Below, in pieces: positions 16,717-25,356 of a stretch of 64,000 nt of DNA. Both the position numbers and the translations under genes were made by a program. Where the stretch lies: the NCBI GenBank assembly GCA_965243825.1, contig CBDEVT010000001.1, positions 3,038,001 to 3,102,000 of the forward strand. Reading direction: 5' to 3'. The DNA is from JAJCYX01 sp965243825 (GTDB taxonomy: Bacteria; Chloroflexota; Dehalococcoidia; Lucifugimonadales; Lucifugimonadaceae). How positions within the stretch are numbered: the first letter of the stretch is position 1; each line of letters opens with the position of its first letter. Under the pieces are notes generated by a model. The model did no database searches, was not told where the DNA came from, and saw nothing but the letters and a program-made list of their open reading frames with translations.

Positions 16717-17664
16717 CTAGCCGTTAACTCTTTTCCATTTCCTCAATGAAACCACTTCACGCGGCGGTTCCAGTTGTGATCCGTGCGCGGTGTAGGAAAC
16801 TTCTGCCACGTACACCGATCCTTCGGAGTCGACTGCCATTCCGTGCGGAGACATGAACTGATCAACGCCTTCGCCGGGCAACTCATTGCCGAAGCGAGTG
16901 ATCTCGTTGAAGTCGCGGTCGAATATGACCACGTCACAGCCAAGTCGTTTCACTCCAGCCTGCACCGGTGGAGGACCCGCCTCTGCGACATAGATGCTGG
17001 TGTCATCCCCCGTGCCGGCAACGATCGAGATTGGACGATGGGCATGGACTTCACGCACGAAATCGCCGTCTATCGTGAATACCTGGAGCCGGAAATTCTC
17101 TCTGTCGCAAACGACAACCTTGTCTGTGCCAAGCATCGTGATGTTATGCGGCAGGCTAAACTCGCCGGGCCGGGAGCCCGGTTCACCCCAGGACAGCAAA
17201 TGCTTCCCATCTTTATCGAACCTGTGGACACGGGAATTTCCGTAGCCGTCGGAGATAAATATGTCGCCGGAATCGGGATGGATGGCTATGTCTGTGGGTC
17301 GGTTGAACGGATCGCCCTGCTGCCACTCAGCCGCTTCACCTTTTTCGCCTAGCCGGAAGAGCAGACTCCCGTCTTTGGTCCGCTTTTCGACCATGTGGGC
17401 GAGGTCATCGGCGAGGTACAGGTTGTCCTCAGCATCTGCGTATATTCCGTGCGGACGAATGAACTCTCCAGCTCCCCAGTCCGACAAGAAATTGCCATCC
17501 TTGTCGAAGACCATCACAGGCCAGTTGCCGCGATTGAAGACGTAGACGTTGTCCTCTGAATCGACGGCTACCGATGTTGCCTCTTTGAACGTCATCGGGT
17601 GAGGCAGTTTTGCCCAACCGAATTCCGGCTCGAACGTAGTGCTAGATGTGACTGGTGCCGGCAT
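16717..17664 (-). CDS. NHL-repeat six-bladed beta-propeller protein (copy 1)
   Basis: The 315-residue propeller has repeated NHL units: ATSVAVDSEDNVYVFNRG, RPHGIYADAEDNLYLADD, RPTDIAIHPDSGDIFISDGY and SPHGMAVDSEGSVYVAEVS. No signal peptide or anchor is visible, so probably cytoplasmic. It resembles the propeller of peptidyl-amidoglycolate lyase, but no function can be read off. The ATG at 17664 is preceded by GGGAGG. Close paralogue of the next gene upstream (17702-18673), sharing long near-identical blocks such as YGNSRVHRFDKDGKHLLSWG; clear tandem duplication. Confidence 0.88.
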   Translation of the reverse strand: MPAPVTSSTTFEPEFGWAKLPHPMTFKEATSVAVDSEDNVYVFNRGNWPVMVFDKDGNFLSDWGAGEFIRPHGIYADAEDNLYLADDLAHMVEKRTKDGSLLFRLGEKGEAAEWQQGDPFNRPTDIAIHPDSGDIFISDGYGNSRVHRFDKDGKHLLSWGEPGSRPGEFSLPHNITMLGTDKVVVCDRENFRLQVFTIDGDFVREVHAHRPISIVAGTGDDTSIYVAEAGPPPVQAGVKRLGCDVVIFDRDFNEITRFGNELPGEGVDQFMSPHGMAVDSEGSVYVAEVSYTAHGSQLEPPREVVSLRKWKRVNG

Positions 17665-17701
17665 ATAAACCTCCCTGAGTGAACGAAATTGACCGATTTG
17701 G

Positions 17702-18673
17702 TTAGTCTGCTCTCCTCCACTTGCGCAGGCTCACCACTTCGCCAAGCGGCGGTGTGTCCAGTCCGCTGTTGTCAGGCCTTGAGTAGTAGTTGGTCCAGGA
17801 AACCTCGGCGGCGTAGAAGCTGCCCTGCGAGTCGGATGCGATGCCATGCGGAGCGATGAATTGGTCTGCTCCCTGTCCGGGAAGTGGAGCCCCGATGTGC
17901 TGCAGGAACTCACCCGATTCACTTAGCACCGCGACACGTGCGCCAAGGTTAGGCACTCCGCGCTGCACTGGCGGCGGGATCATCTCACCAACATAGAGAC
18001 TGGTATCGCCGTTCTTGCCGTTCGTGATCGACATCGGATGGTGGATGTGCCACTGATCCACGAACTCGCCGTCGAGCGTGAAGACCTGGAGACGAAAATT
18101 CTCACGGTCGCATACAACCACTCGGTCTGAACCGAGTATCGTGATGTTGTGAGGCAGGCTGAACTGGCCGGGCTTGGAGCCGGATTCGCCCCACGAAAGC
18201 AGGTGCTTGCCGTCTTTGTCGAAGCGGTGGACGCGTGAATTGCCGTAGCCGTCCGAAACGAAAAGATCTCCAGATTCGGGATGGATGGCGATATCGGTAG
18301 GCCGGTTGAAGATGCCTCCGCCCTGCCACTCCGCTGGTTCATTTGGGGTTCCGAGCGTGAAAACTATCTCCCCGTCGTTGGTTCGCTTCTGAACGAAATG
18401 GCCGTCGTCATCAACGAGGTAGAGGTTGTCTTCTGCGTCGATCTCGATTCCATGCGGTCGTGTGAATTCACCGTGCCCCATGCCCTTGATGAAGTTGCCA
18501 TCAGAATCGAAAACCGCGATCGGATCGGTGCCGCGGTTGAACACATACACGTTGTCTTTCGAATCAACAGAAACCGATGTGGCGTCGCCGTAAAAACTGA
18601 CGCCCATCGGAAGTTTGGCCCAGTACGGCACTGGCTCGAATTTCGTGTTCGCGGTGGTTGGTGAAAGTGGCAT
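17702..18673 (-). CDS. NHL-repeat six-bladed beta-propeller protein (copy 2)
   Basis: The 323-residue paralogue of the downstream gene has the same blade order: ATSVSVDSKDNVYVFNRG, RPHGIEIDAEDNLYLVDDD, RPTDIAIHPESGDLFVSDGY and APHGIASDSQGSFYAAEVS. Both copies share the C-terminal EVVSLRKWKR. The ATG at 18673 follows an AGGAA element. No secretion signal. Lying between an HpcH/HpaI aldolase and a zinc dehydrogenase, the pair may be catabolic (lactonase-like) rather than structural; this is inferred from context only. Confidence 0.88.
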   Translation of the reverse strand: MPLSPTTANTKFEPVPYWAKLPMGVSFYGDATSVSVDSKDNVYVFNRGTDPIAVFDSDGNFIKGMGHGEFTRPHGIEIDAEDNLYLVDDDGHFVQKRTNDGEIVFTLGTPNEPAEWQGGGIFNRPTDIAIHPESGDLFVSDGYGNSRVHRFDKDGKHLLSWGESGSKPGQFSLPHNITILGSDRVVVCDRENFRLQVFTLDGEFVDQWHIHHPMSITNGKNGDTSLYVGEMIPPPVQRGVPNLGARVAVLSESGEFLQHIGAPLPGQGADQFIAPHGIASDSQGSFYAAEVSWTNYYSRPDNSGLDTPPLGEVVSLRKWRRAD

Positions 18674-18706
18674 CTATCGGATTCCTGTTCCTTGCTGGTG
18701 TGCGGT

Positions 18707-19429
18707 TCAGCGGGACTTGGCGGTTTCAAGCCACTCTTTCAGCCTGTCTGGCATCCACTGGACGAGGTTGACTCCGCTTTCCACGTCTTCAGCCATCAAC
18801 CTGCCGGCTCCGCGGACCTGAGTGCGCACGTGCTCCATCGCTTCAAGGACTTCCGGGTGATCTGCGTGCCCTGGATGACCGAGTGACTGTGCCAGGTCCT
18901 GTGGCCCAAAAGTGATCAGGTCGATTCCTTCGACCTTGAGTATGTCGTCGATGGTGTCTACGGCATGTTTGGTCTCAATCTGAATAGCGACCGTGACCTC
19001 TTCGTTGAACTCGGCCATGTACTGCGCCGGTGACTTGCCGGTGAGGCCGTAGTCACGACCACGTGATGTCCCAAAGCTACGCTCGCCCTCCGGTCCGAAG
19101 CGTGACGCCATAGCGATGCGATGGGCCTGCTCGGCGTTATCGACATGCGGGCACAGAATCCCCATCAGGCCTCGGTCAAATGCACGCAGGATGGTGTCGG
19201 TCTCTGTGTTGGGAATGCGGGCTGTGCAGGTCAGGCCATGCATGTCCGCAACACGGCACATCATTTCCGCAGATTCCCAGTCAAACACGCCGTGTTCCAT
19301 GTCCAGGTGTAATACATCGAAGCCGAGATACCCAGCCCAGTCGGCGATTGTCGGTTCCGGAAATGTGAGTGTCAGGCCGTAAGTGCGACCGCCTGATTTG
19401 ATCGCTTCCCGGATCTTGCTTTTTCTCAT
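18707..19429 (-). CDS. HpcH/HpaI class II aldolase family protein
   Basis: Metal-dependent aldolase that splits 2-keto-3-deoxy or 4-hydroxy-2-oxo acids into pyruvate plus an aldehyde. Visible signatures: VLHLDMEHGVFDWESA (active-site Glu-His), ARIPNTETDTILRAFDRG, GILCPHVDNAEQA, IQIETKHAVDTID (metal-binding Glu) and TFGPQDLAQSLGHPG (metal Asp with the DLA.SLG element). 240 residues is a typical length. It is first in the minus-strand run and would supply the terminal cleavage of an oxidised sugar acid. Divergent from the MFS transporter across a 311-nt gap. Confidence 0.92.
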   Translation of the reverse strand: MRKSKIREAIKSGGRTYGLTLTFPEPTIADWAGYLGFDVLHLDMEHGVFDWESAEMMCRVADMHGLTCTARIPNTETDTILRAFDRGLMGILCPHVDNAEQAHRIAMASRFGPEGERSFGTSRGRDYGLTGKSPAQYMAEFNEEVTVAIQIETKHAVDTIDDILKVEGIDLITFGPQDLAQSLGHPGHADHPEVLEAMEHVRTQVRGAGRLMAEDVESGVNLVQWMPDRLKEWLETAKSR

Positions 19430-19740
19430 GGTTCAGTCCGTGACTACTGGAAAGGTGTTGTGAAGGTGGCGATTCAGAATCTGCTTCCCCTATCGGAACC
19501 GCCGTTGCAGCGGGAGTATACATTCGGTCCACGCAGGTGGAGACGAGCAGAAATGGGCAAGGTGAGAGGCAGACAAATGAAGTGGAGCATGGAGAAGGTG
19601 AATTATGGCCTGTTTACCTCTCAATCCTGTGATCGCGGGCGTAACATTGCGCCACACAATCCAATGCCGCTAACCCCTCGACAACATCCACATCCCGTGC
19701 GCCTCCTGCAATATTTGTTTGGGCTGGCATCACATTGCCG
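19430..19740. other. intergenic region between divergent aldolase and MFS genes
   Basis: A 311-nt gap that must hold the promoters of both catabolic directions. I see no clear -35/-10 pair, dyad, RNA gene or coding frame that looks real; short frames here have no recognisable protein sequence. Confidence 0.4.
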
Positions 19741-21054
19741 ATGAAAGAAGCCGACACACCGAGGTCCCGCGGCATTTTTCACGGCTACTACGTAGCGGTT
19801 GTCGTCTTTCTCTCCACCGGTCTGTCGATCGGTATGGCCCAGTACGCGTTCGGCGAGTTCGCCGAGCCCTTGCAGGAAGAATTCGGATGGTCACAGACAG
19901 AAGTAAACCTGTCGCTGACCTTTGCATTCGTGTCTGGTCTGTTCGCACCATTCATCGGGCGTCTCTCTGATAAATACGGCACGAGACCGGTCATGTTCTG
20001 GTCTCTGGCCATGATCTCTGCAGGATTCGTCTTAAGGCCGCTCATCTCTGAACTCTGGCACTGGTACCTGTTCAGCGCAATGGTCTATATCGGCTTCCCC
20101 GGCGCCACAGTCATGCCCGCGGGAAAGATGGTTGGAGTCTGGTTTCCGGAGACTCGCGGCCGCGTGATGGGCGCGGTCACTGCCGGCAATAACTTCGGCG
20201 GTGTAACAATGCCGGCATTTGCCGCAGTGATCATCTCCGCAGCTACCTGGGAGTGGGCATACATCGGGTTTGCTGCGATCATGGCCTTGCTTGCCATCGT
20301 TGCGTTGGTTGTCATCAAGGAATCGCCTGAGGCTGTTGAACGAGAGCGCGTTCGTACCGGTCGTGGCCCACTAAAAGACGGTGGTAGCGGAGCACGCGCA
20401 GGTATGAGCCTTCAGTCATCTGTTCGCACAAGTTCGTTCTGGCTCGTGCTGTTCGGCCTGACCGCTGCGATGTTCACTTACCAGGGTGTACTGACCCAGC
20501 TACGACAGCACTTTGGCGAGAACGGCTTTGAACCTGCGCTCGCGACATCTGCGGTCACGATTATTGCGGCGATGGGCATCGGCTCCAAGCTGGCTTTTGG
20601 CAGAGCGACGGAACGTTTCTCCGCAAGAAAGGCAACTGCCCTGAGCGTCGTTTTCCAGGCTGCTGGGGTTGCGTTGATGATCACGCCCGGCAATGCTGCT
20701 GTGATGTGGGCCGGAATCGTCGTGTTCGGGCTCGGCTTCGGCGGCCTTGGCGCGTTGATCGTCCTGGTGGTCCAGCAGACGTTTGGACTACGGGAGTTCG
20801 GCAGCATCATGGGTGTGTTCCAGATGGCCTCAATCATCTCGATTTCAGGCGGTCCGTGGCTGGCGGGTGCTATTCACGACCGCAACGGCAGCTACGACGC
20901 GGCGTTCGCAATCATAATCGGCATTTTTGTTGCTGGAGCGGTTGCCCTTATGCTCGCCCGCCAGCCTGGCTGGGACGATCCCTTACCGGCAACTAATTCT
21001 GCAAAAGATGCGGACGACGCATCAGCCCGGACTGAGGCAGCGAGCGCAGACTGA
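19741..21054 (+). CDS. MFS transporter, monocarboxylate/oxalate-formate type
   Basis: The 437-residue, twelve-helix transporter has a first helix GYYVAVVVFLSTGLSIGM. Its loop 2-3 motif (GRLSDKYGTRPVM) matches the MFS consensus G-x3-D-[RK]-x-G-x-[RK], and a helix-five-like PAGKMVGVWFPETRGRVMG resembles the OFA/monocarboxylate group. The C-terminal tail is acidic and cytoplasmic. The ATG at 19741 is preferred to the TTG at 19735. It probably imports the organic acid degraded by the adjacent aldolase and dehydrogenase genes; the substrate is inferred. Confidence 0.88.
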   Translation: MKEADTPRSRGIFHGYYVAVVVFLSTGLSIGMAQYAFGEFAEPLQEEFGWSQTEVNLSLTFAFVSGLFAPFIGRLSDKYGTRPVMFWSLAMISAGFVLRPLISELWHWYLFSAMVYIGFPGATVMPAGKMVGVWFPETRGRVMGAVTAGNNFGGVTMPAFAAVIISAATWEWAYIGFAAIMALLAIVALVVIKESPEAVERERVRTGRGPLKDGGSGARAGMSLQSSVRTSSFWLVLFGLTAAMFTYQGVLTQLRQHFGENGFEPALATSAVTIIAAMGIGSKLAFGRATERFSARKATALSVVFQAAGVALMITPGNAAVMWAGIVVFGLGFGGLGALIVLVVQQTFGLREFGSIMGVFQMASIISISGGPWLAGAIHDRNGSYDAAFAIIIGIFVAGAVALMLARQPGWDDPLPATNSAKDADDASARTEAASAD

Positions 21055-21165
21055 TTTGCAAAATGTCGAGACCCAGACCTGGTGTTCGACGTATCTGTAG
21101 GCCACGTCTGTGGTCAAGGCCTGTGAAGCAGTCACCGGCTGATCTGAGAGCGAAGGAGGGAAGTC

Positions 21166-21582
21166 ATGAGAGTCCTTGTTGTTGTCAAAGCGACAGACGA
21201 GTCCGAAGCCGGAGAGATGCCGGATACCGAACTGTTGACAGCCATGGGCGCATACAACGAGGAACTGGTTGAGGCCGGCGTCATGCAGGGAGGCGAAGGT
21301 CTCCATCCATCATCACGGGCGAAGCGGGTACATTTCTCGTTGAAGAAGCGGACAGTGCTGGACGGGCCATTCACCGAGACCAAGGAGTTGATCGCCGGGT
21401 TCTGGATCTGGAAGGTCGACTCGATGGATGAGGCGGTCGAGTGGCTGAAACGGGCTCCGTTCGAAGAAGGCGACGTTGATATCCGCCCAATCTTTGAAGC
21501 CGAAGACTTTGGCGAGGAGTTCACACCAGAGCTTCGACACCAGGAAAACAGGTTAAGAGAGCAGCTCGAATCATCTGACTAA
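21166..21582 (+). CDS. YciI-like / DGPF-domain protein
   Basis: A 138-residue ferredoxin-like-fold protein with the family's core KKRTVLDGPFTETKELIAGF (the DGPF motif) and WKVDSMDEAVEWLKRAPF. The start is firm: AAGGAGGGAAGTC precedes the ATG. Such proteins are often near ECF sigma factors or oxidoreductases; their biochemical role is poorly known. An acidic C-terminal tail extends past the fold. It is 19 nt upstream of mlrC and likely co-transcribed. Confidence 0.88.
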   Translation: MRVLVVVKATDESEAGEMPDTELLTAMGAYNEELVEAGVMQGGEGLHPSSRAKRVHFSLKKRTVLDGPFTETKELIAGFWIWKVDSMDEAVEWLKRAPFEEGDVDIRPIFEAEDFGEEFTPELRHQENRLREQLESSD

Positions 21583-21600
21583 AATCGGAACAGACAGCAC

Positions 21601-23118
21601 ATGCGCATCGCGACACTTGGCATTCATCACGAAACAAATACCTTTGCGTCTAACCCGACCACACTCGAGGTTTTCCAGAGGTCAGGGCTTCAGACCTACG
21701 GAGTTCAGCGCGGTGACCAGATCATCGAGATGCAGAGCGATGCGCAAACGTCTATTGCTGGTTTCCTGAGAGCGTCAGAGAAGCTGGGATTTGAACTCGT
21801 GCCACTCATCTTTGCCGCCACTGACCCTGCGGGCACCATCACTGCTGAGGCCTTCGAGTCGCTGACAGGCGAAGCCTTGAAAATGCTCGACGAGCAGGGG
21901 CCGTTTGATGGCGTGTTGCTCAACCAGATGGGGGCCGCCGTCAGCGAAGAGTATCCCGACATGGACGGTGAACTGGCGAGGAGGGTACGAGAAGGCGTTG
22001 GCCGTGACGTTCCTGTGGCGATGACACTGGACCTGCACGCAAACATCTCTCAGCAGATGGCTGAACAGACCGATGCTCTTGTTGTCTACAGGACGAATCC
22101 TCACGTCGATGCCGTACCGCGGGCGATAGAGGCTGCTGAACTGGTTGTCGAAATGGCGAACACCGGCTGGAGACCTGAAAAATGGCTTGAGCAACCACCC
22201 ATGGTCATTGGAATCTTCCAGCACGATACCCGCGAACAGCCAATGAAGGCGATCATCGATGATCTAGAGAACGTGCTTGATCGAGAAGGTGTAGTCAATG
22301 CCTCGGTAGGCCAGGGATATCCCTGGGCCGACGTTCATGAGAACGGATTAGCTGTTTACGTGTTGCACCGCGAATCCGAAGTTGCTGCGAGGAAATCAGC
22401 TCAGTGGATTGCCGAACGGGCATGGCGAACGAGATTCGAGCTGAATGTCCCGAAGGGTCCCAGCCCTGCGGAGGCGGTAACTCAGGCTCTTGATACCCCA
22501 CCCGGTGATGGCCCTGTTGTTCTACTGGATGTCGGAGACAACATCGGTGCAGGCAGTCCCGGCGATAGCACCTATCTCCTCGCCGAGGCACTGCACCTCA
22601 AGGTTGACTCGTGGCTGCAAACCATCCGAGATCCCGAGGCAGCGAAGAAGTGCTTCGAGGCGGGAGAAGGCGGCAAAGTCGAACTGGAGGTTGGTGGGAT
22701 GTCAGATGACCTGCACGGACAGCCCGTCCAGATCAGCGGTACGGTAACCAGACTGTCGAATGGTCGGTTCGAAGATTCGGGGACCGTTCACGCTGGCTGG
22801 CGTTACTTCGATGGTGGTTTGACCGCGGCCGTTGAGACTGATGCAGGACCGACAGTGGTGCTGGTGTCGACCCGTGTGGGCAACATGAGCCGGGAGCAGT
22901 TCTACTCGATCGGATACCGCCCCGAGGAGTTTAACATCGTGGTCGCGAAAGGCGTCGTCTCGCCTAGACCTGCTTATCAGCCAATCGCTCGTCGAATGAT
23001 TTCGGTCAATTCGCCAGGGGCGACGAGTGGCGATATGAGCCACTTCGCATTTGAGCGAATCCGACGGCCGATATTCCCGCTGGATCCGGCGGCTCGTTAC
23101 GAGCCCATCGAGAGTTGA
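21601..23118 (+). CDS. MlrC-like M81 family metallopeptidase/hydrolase
   Basis: The 505-residue protein of the microcystinase C group is not necessarily a peptidase on microcystin. N-terminal GIHHETNTFA, VAMTLDLHANIS and VVYRTNPHVDAVPRA provide the zinc-binding Asp/His set; the C-terminal MlrC domain has LLDVGDNIGAGSPGDST and a late GVVSPRPAYQPIARR. No signal peptide. In environmental bacteria these genes lie with catabolic operons, as here beside MFS, YciI and GMC genes. Its 3' end overlaps the convergent GMC gene by 22 nt. Confidence 0.9.
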   Translation: MRIATLGIHHETNTFASNPTTLEVFQRSGLQTYGVQRGDQIIEMQSDAQTSIAGFLRASEKLGFELVPLIFAATDPAGTITAEAFESLTGEALKMLDEQGPFDGVLLNQMGAAVSEEYPDMDGELARRVREGVGRDVPVAMTLDLHANISQQMAEQTDALVVYRTNPHVDAVPRAIEAAELVVEMANTGWRPEKWLEQPPMVIGIFQHDTREQPMKAIIDDLENVLDREGVVNASVGQGYPWADVHENGLAVYVLHRESEVAARKSAQWIAERAWRTRFELNVPKGPSPAEAVTQALDTPPGDGPVVLLDVGDNIGAGSPGDSTYLLAEALHLKVDSWLQTIRDPEAAKKCFEAGEGGKVELEVGGMSDDLHGQPVQISGTVTRLSNGRFEDSGTVHAGWRYFDGGLTAAVETDAGPTVVLVSTRVGNMSREQFYSIGYRPEEFNIVVAKGVVSPRPAYQPIARRMISVNSPGATSGDMSHFAFERIRRPIFPLDPAARYEPIES

Positions 23119-24638
23119 CCTTCGGCTTCAATCAGTTCTGCCAGGCGCTCGCCGATCATCATCGCGGTCACGTTTGTGTTGGCACGAATGCAGTCGGGCA
23201 TGATCGAGCAGTCAGCGACTCTCAAGCCTTCGATCCCGTGGACTTTGAGGTGCTGATCAACGACCGCAAGGCTGTCATCCGAAGGCCCCATCTTGCAGGT
23301 GCCTGAGATGTGGTGCATCGTCGATACTGTCTTGTACATCCACTCGTCCATCGCATCATCTGATGCGAGTGTTTCGTCTGACGGATCGACCCGCTGATCG
23401 AGGATCTTTTCGAAAGCAGGGTCAGCGGCAAGCTCTATGCTCAACTTAACTCCGTTTCGCATGCGACGCCGGTCTGATTCCTTTGACAGGTGCCCGTAGT
23501 CCATAGTCGGTTGAATTTCAGGGTCTGCTGATTGAAGGTTCAGTTCACCGGCCGCTTCCGCCAGGAACAGGCCTGTTGAGATCACAAGTGCCCTGTCAGC
23601 CGAGCGCCATCGCATGACCATGATCATGTCGTTGCGCAGGTGCGAGCCCTTCGCTGTGTAGCGCAACGCCACTTTCTGCTGCCCTACCGAGGAGTCCGGC
23701 ATTTCATACTCGGGGGCGGCACGCCAACGGCCGTGCACACTCGGATGATCCCGCAGATTCTTTCCGACACCCGGAAGATCAGCAACAACCGGAATGCCAA
23801 AGTTGCTGATGTCGTCTGCAGGTCCGATGCCAGACAACATCAAGAGTTGCGGAGACTGGACTGGCCCGGCACTCAGAATGATCTCGCCGCCATGAACGGT
23901 GAATTGCTCGCCGCCTGATACCACCTCGAGTCCAACCGCCCTGTTGCCGTCGAAAAGCACTTTGCGCACGAAGCAGCTGGTCCGCAGTGTCAGGTTTAGC
24001 CGATGGCGCGCAGGTGCGATATACCCGAGGTTTGTGCTCCAGCGAATGCCTCCTGGATTGTTCAGTGGAAGCGGCCCCACGCCTGTCGAGTCGGGATGAT
24101 TGTGGTCTTCGGCCTCGCGGAAACCCGCCGCTTTACAGGCTGCGATGAAAGCCAGTTGGTCTCCCATCATCTCGTGCGGCTTGGCCCGCTGGCAGATGAT
24201 CGGTCCATCTTTGCCGTGGAAGTCTCCACCGATATCGGCATCTGTTTCGAGCTTCCGCATCGCAGGCAGGACGTTCTCAAAACTCCAGAGATCGTTACCA
24301 GCTGCCGCCCAAGAATCGAAGTCCTCCGGAATGCCGCGTAAAAAGACCTGCCCGTTGATAGAACTTGTGCCGCCGATCACGCGTCCTCGCGGCACAGGCA
24401 TGCTTTCATTCAGGTGATTAGACCGTGCTGTGAATTGCCAGTCATGCGCACCGCCGACAACGAGATCAGCACCGGTCGCTAGTCCGTCGCGGATGTCTTC
24501 AGGCATCGACTCGACCGTCGGGTAGTCTGGTCCTGCTTCCAGAAGCAGCACCGAAACAGTCGGATCCTCAGAAAGCCTTGCGGCCAGGGCGCCGCCTGCC
24601 GACCCGCTACCAACGACGATGTAGTCATAAGTGGCCAT
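23097..24638 (-). CDS. GMC family FAD-dependent oxidoreductase (choline/alcohol dehydrogenase type)
   Basis: Flavoenzyme oxidising a primary alcohol. The N-terminal dinucleotide motif is YIVVGSGSAGGALAARLSED, with E in LLLEAG as the ribose ligand. GMC signature 1 is PRGRVIGGTSSINGQVF, and signature 2 is ILSAGPVQSPQLLMLSGIGP. The catalytic His is in MHHISGTCKMG, and the C-terminal FAD segment is DCSIMPDCIRANTNVTAMM. The ATG at 24638 (513 aa) starts MATYDYIVVG; codons up to 24674 are non-conserved. No twin-arginine or Sec signal, so cytoplasmic. Confidence 0.94.
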   Translation of the reverse strand: MATYDYIVVGSGSAGGALAARLSEDPTVSVLLLEAGPDYPTVESMPEDIRDGLATGADLVVGGAHDWQFTARSNHLNESMPVPRGRVIGGTSSINGQVFLRGIPEDFDSWAAAGNDLWSFENVLPAMRKLETDADIGGDFHGKDGPIICQRAKPHEMMGDQLAFIAACKAAGFREAEDHNHPDSTGVGPLPLNNPGGIRWSTNLGYIAPARHRLNLTLRTSCFVRKVLFDGNRAVGLEVVSGGEQFTVHGGEIILSAGPVQSPQLLMLSGIGPADDISNFGIPVVADLPGVGKNLRDHPSVHGRWRAAPEYEMPDSSVGQQKVALRYTAKGSHLRNDMIMVMRWRSADRALVISTGLFLAEAAGELNLQSADPEIQPTMDYGHLSKESDRRRMRNGVKLSIELAADPAFEKILDQRVDPSDETLASDDAMDEWMYKTVSTMHHISGTCKMGPSDDSLAVVDQHLKVHGIEGLRVADCSIMPDCIRANTNVTAMMIGERLAELIEAEGQLSMGS

Positions 24639-24760
24639 TTGAGTTCCCGTGCTCTCAGAATGAGTAGACCGCAAGCTTCAACCCAGCACTCCAAAAGAAC
24701 GAACTCTCAACGCTGAGCGAGTTACCCCAGGTTGATCGACCGGTACCAGCCTGTCGATCG

Positions 24761-25330
24761 TCAGTCGACTGTGATGTCGTCGCGACCCGTGTAGTCCACG
24801 AACTGCCGTTTGAAAAGCACCGGATCCAGCCCGTGGAATCGACCGATCGTCTCGTCCTTGCGCATGTCAGGGTGAAGCGTGATTCGATTGTTTATCACAG
24901 GGAACGTGGACCAGGGGTGAGGAATTTCGAAAAACTGGCCATCTGCCCGGCTTGTTGCGATTACGTAGTACTCGTCCCCTGTCTCCAGGCACAATCGGAA
25001 ATCGCTGTGAAGTTCTGTCGAATCCGGATCAGGCAGATCTCCCGTAACGGTCTCTTCAACAGACACGAAACTGACGAGGCCGCTCGCCGACTCTCCGACT
25101 TCGTGGCCAGTCACTCGAATCCTCAGCATAGTGTCGAAATCAGTGCCTAGTCGTTCTGAGGTGGGCTGAGTGAAGTCGACAGAGCTTTCACCAGAAGGGT
25201 GGTACTCGCAGGAGAAACCGGCCGGATCACCAGACGGTTCACTTGAACAGGCCGCTGCGATCATCGCAGGCAACGCCATAAACACCAGCGCGACGAACCT
25301 GATTCGATGTCTACTTGCTCTCGTTTTCAC
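24761..25330 (-). CDS. predicted lipoprotein of unknown function
   Basis: I place the start at GTG 25330, which gives a textbook lipoprotein signal: basic KTRASRHRIRF, hydrophobic VALVFMALPAMIA, then AAC as lipidation site (189 aa). The open frame extends to 25402 but would overlap the upstream epimerase gene. The mature part is acidic, with FSCEYHPSG and DFRLCLETGDEYYVI segments and one cysteine in each that may pair. No family recognised. It follows the epimerase gene by 26 nt. Confidence 0.6.
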   Translation of the reverse strand: MKTRASRHRIRFVALVFMALPAMIAAACSSEPSGDPAGFSCEYHPSGESSVDFTQPTSERLGTDFDTMLRIRVTGHEVGESASGLVSFVSVEETVTGDLPDPDSTELHSDFRLCLETGDEYYVIATSRADGQFFEIPHPWSTFPVINNRITLHPDMRKDETIGRFHGLDPVLFKRQFVDYTGRDDITVD

Positions 25331-25356
25331 GGATGGGATCCGGTTCTGGTCTTCGT

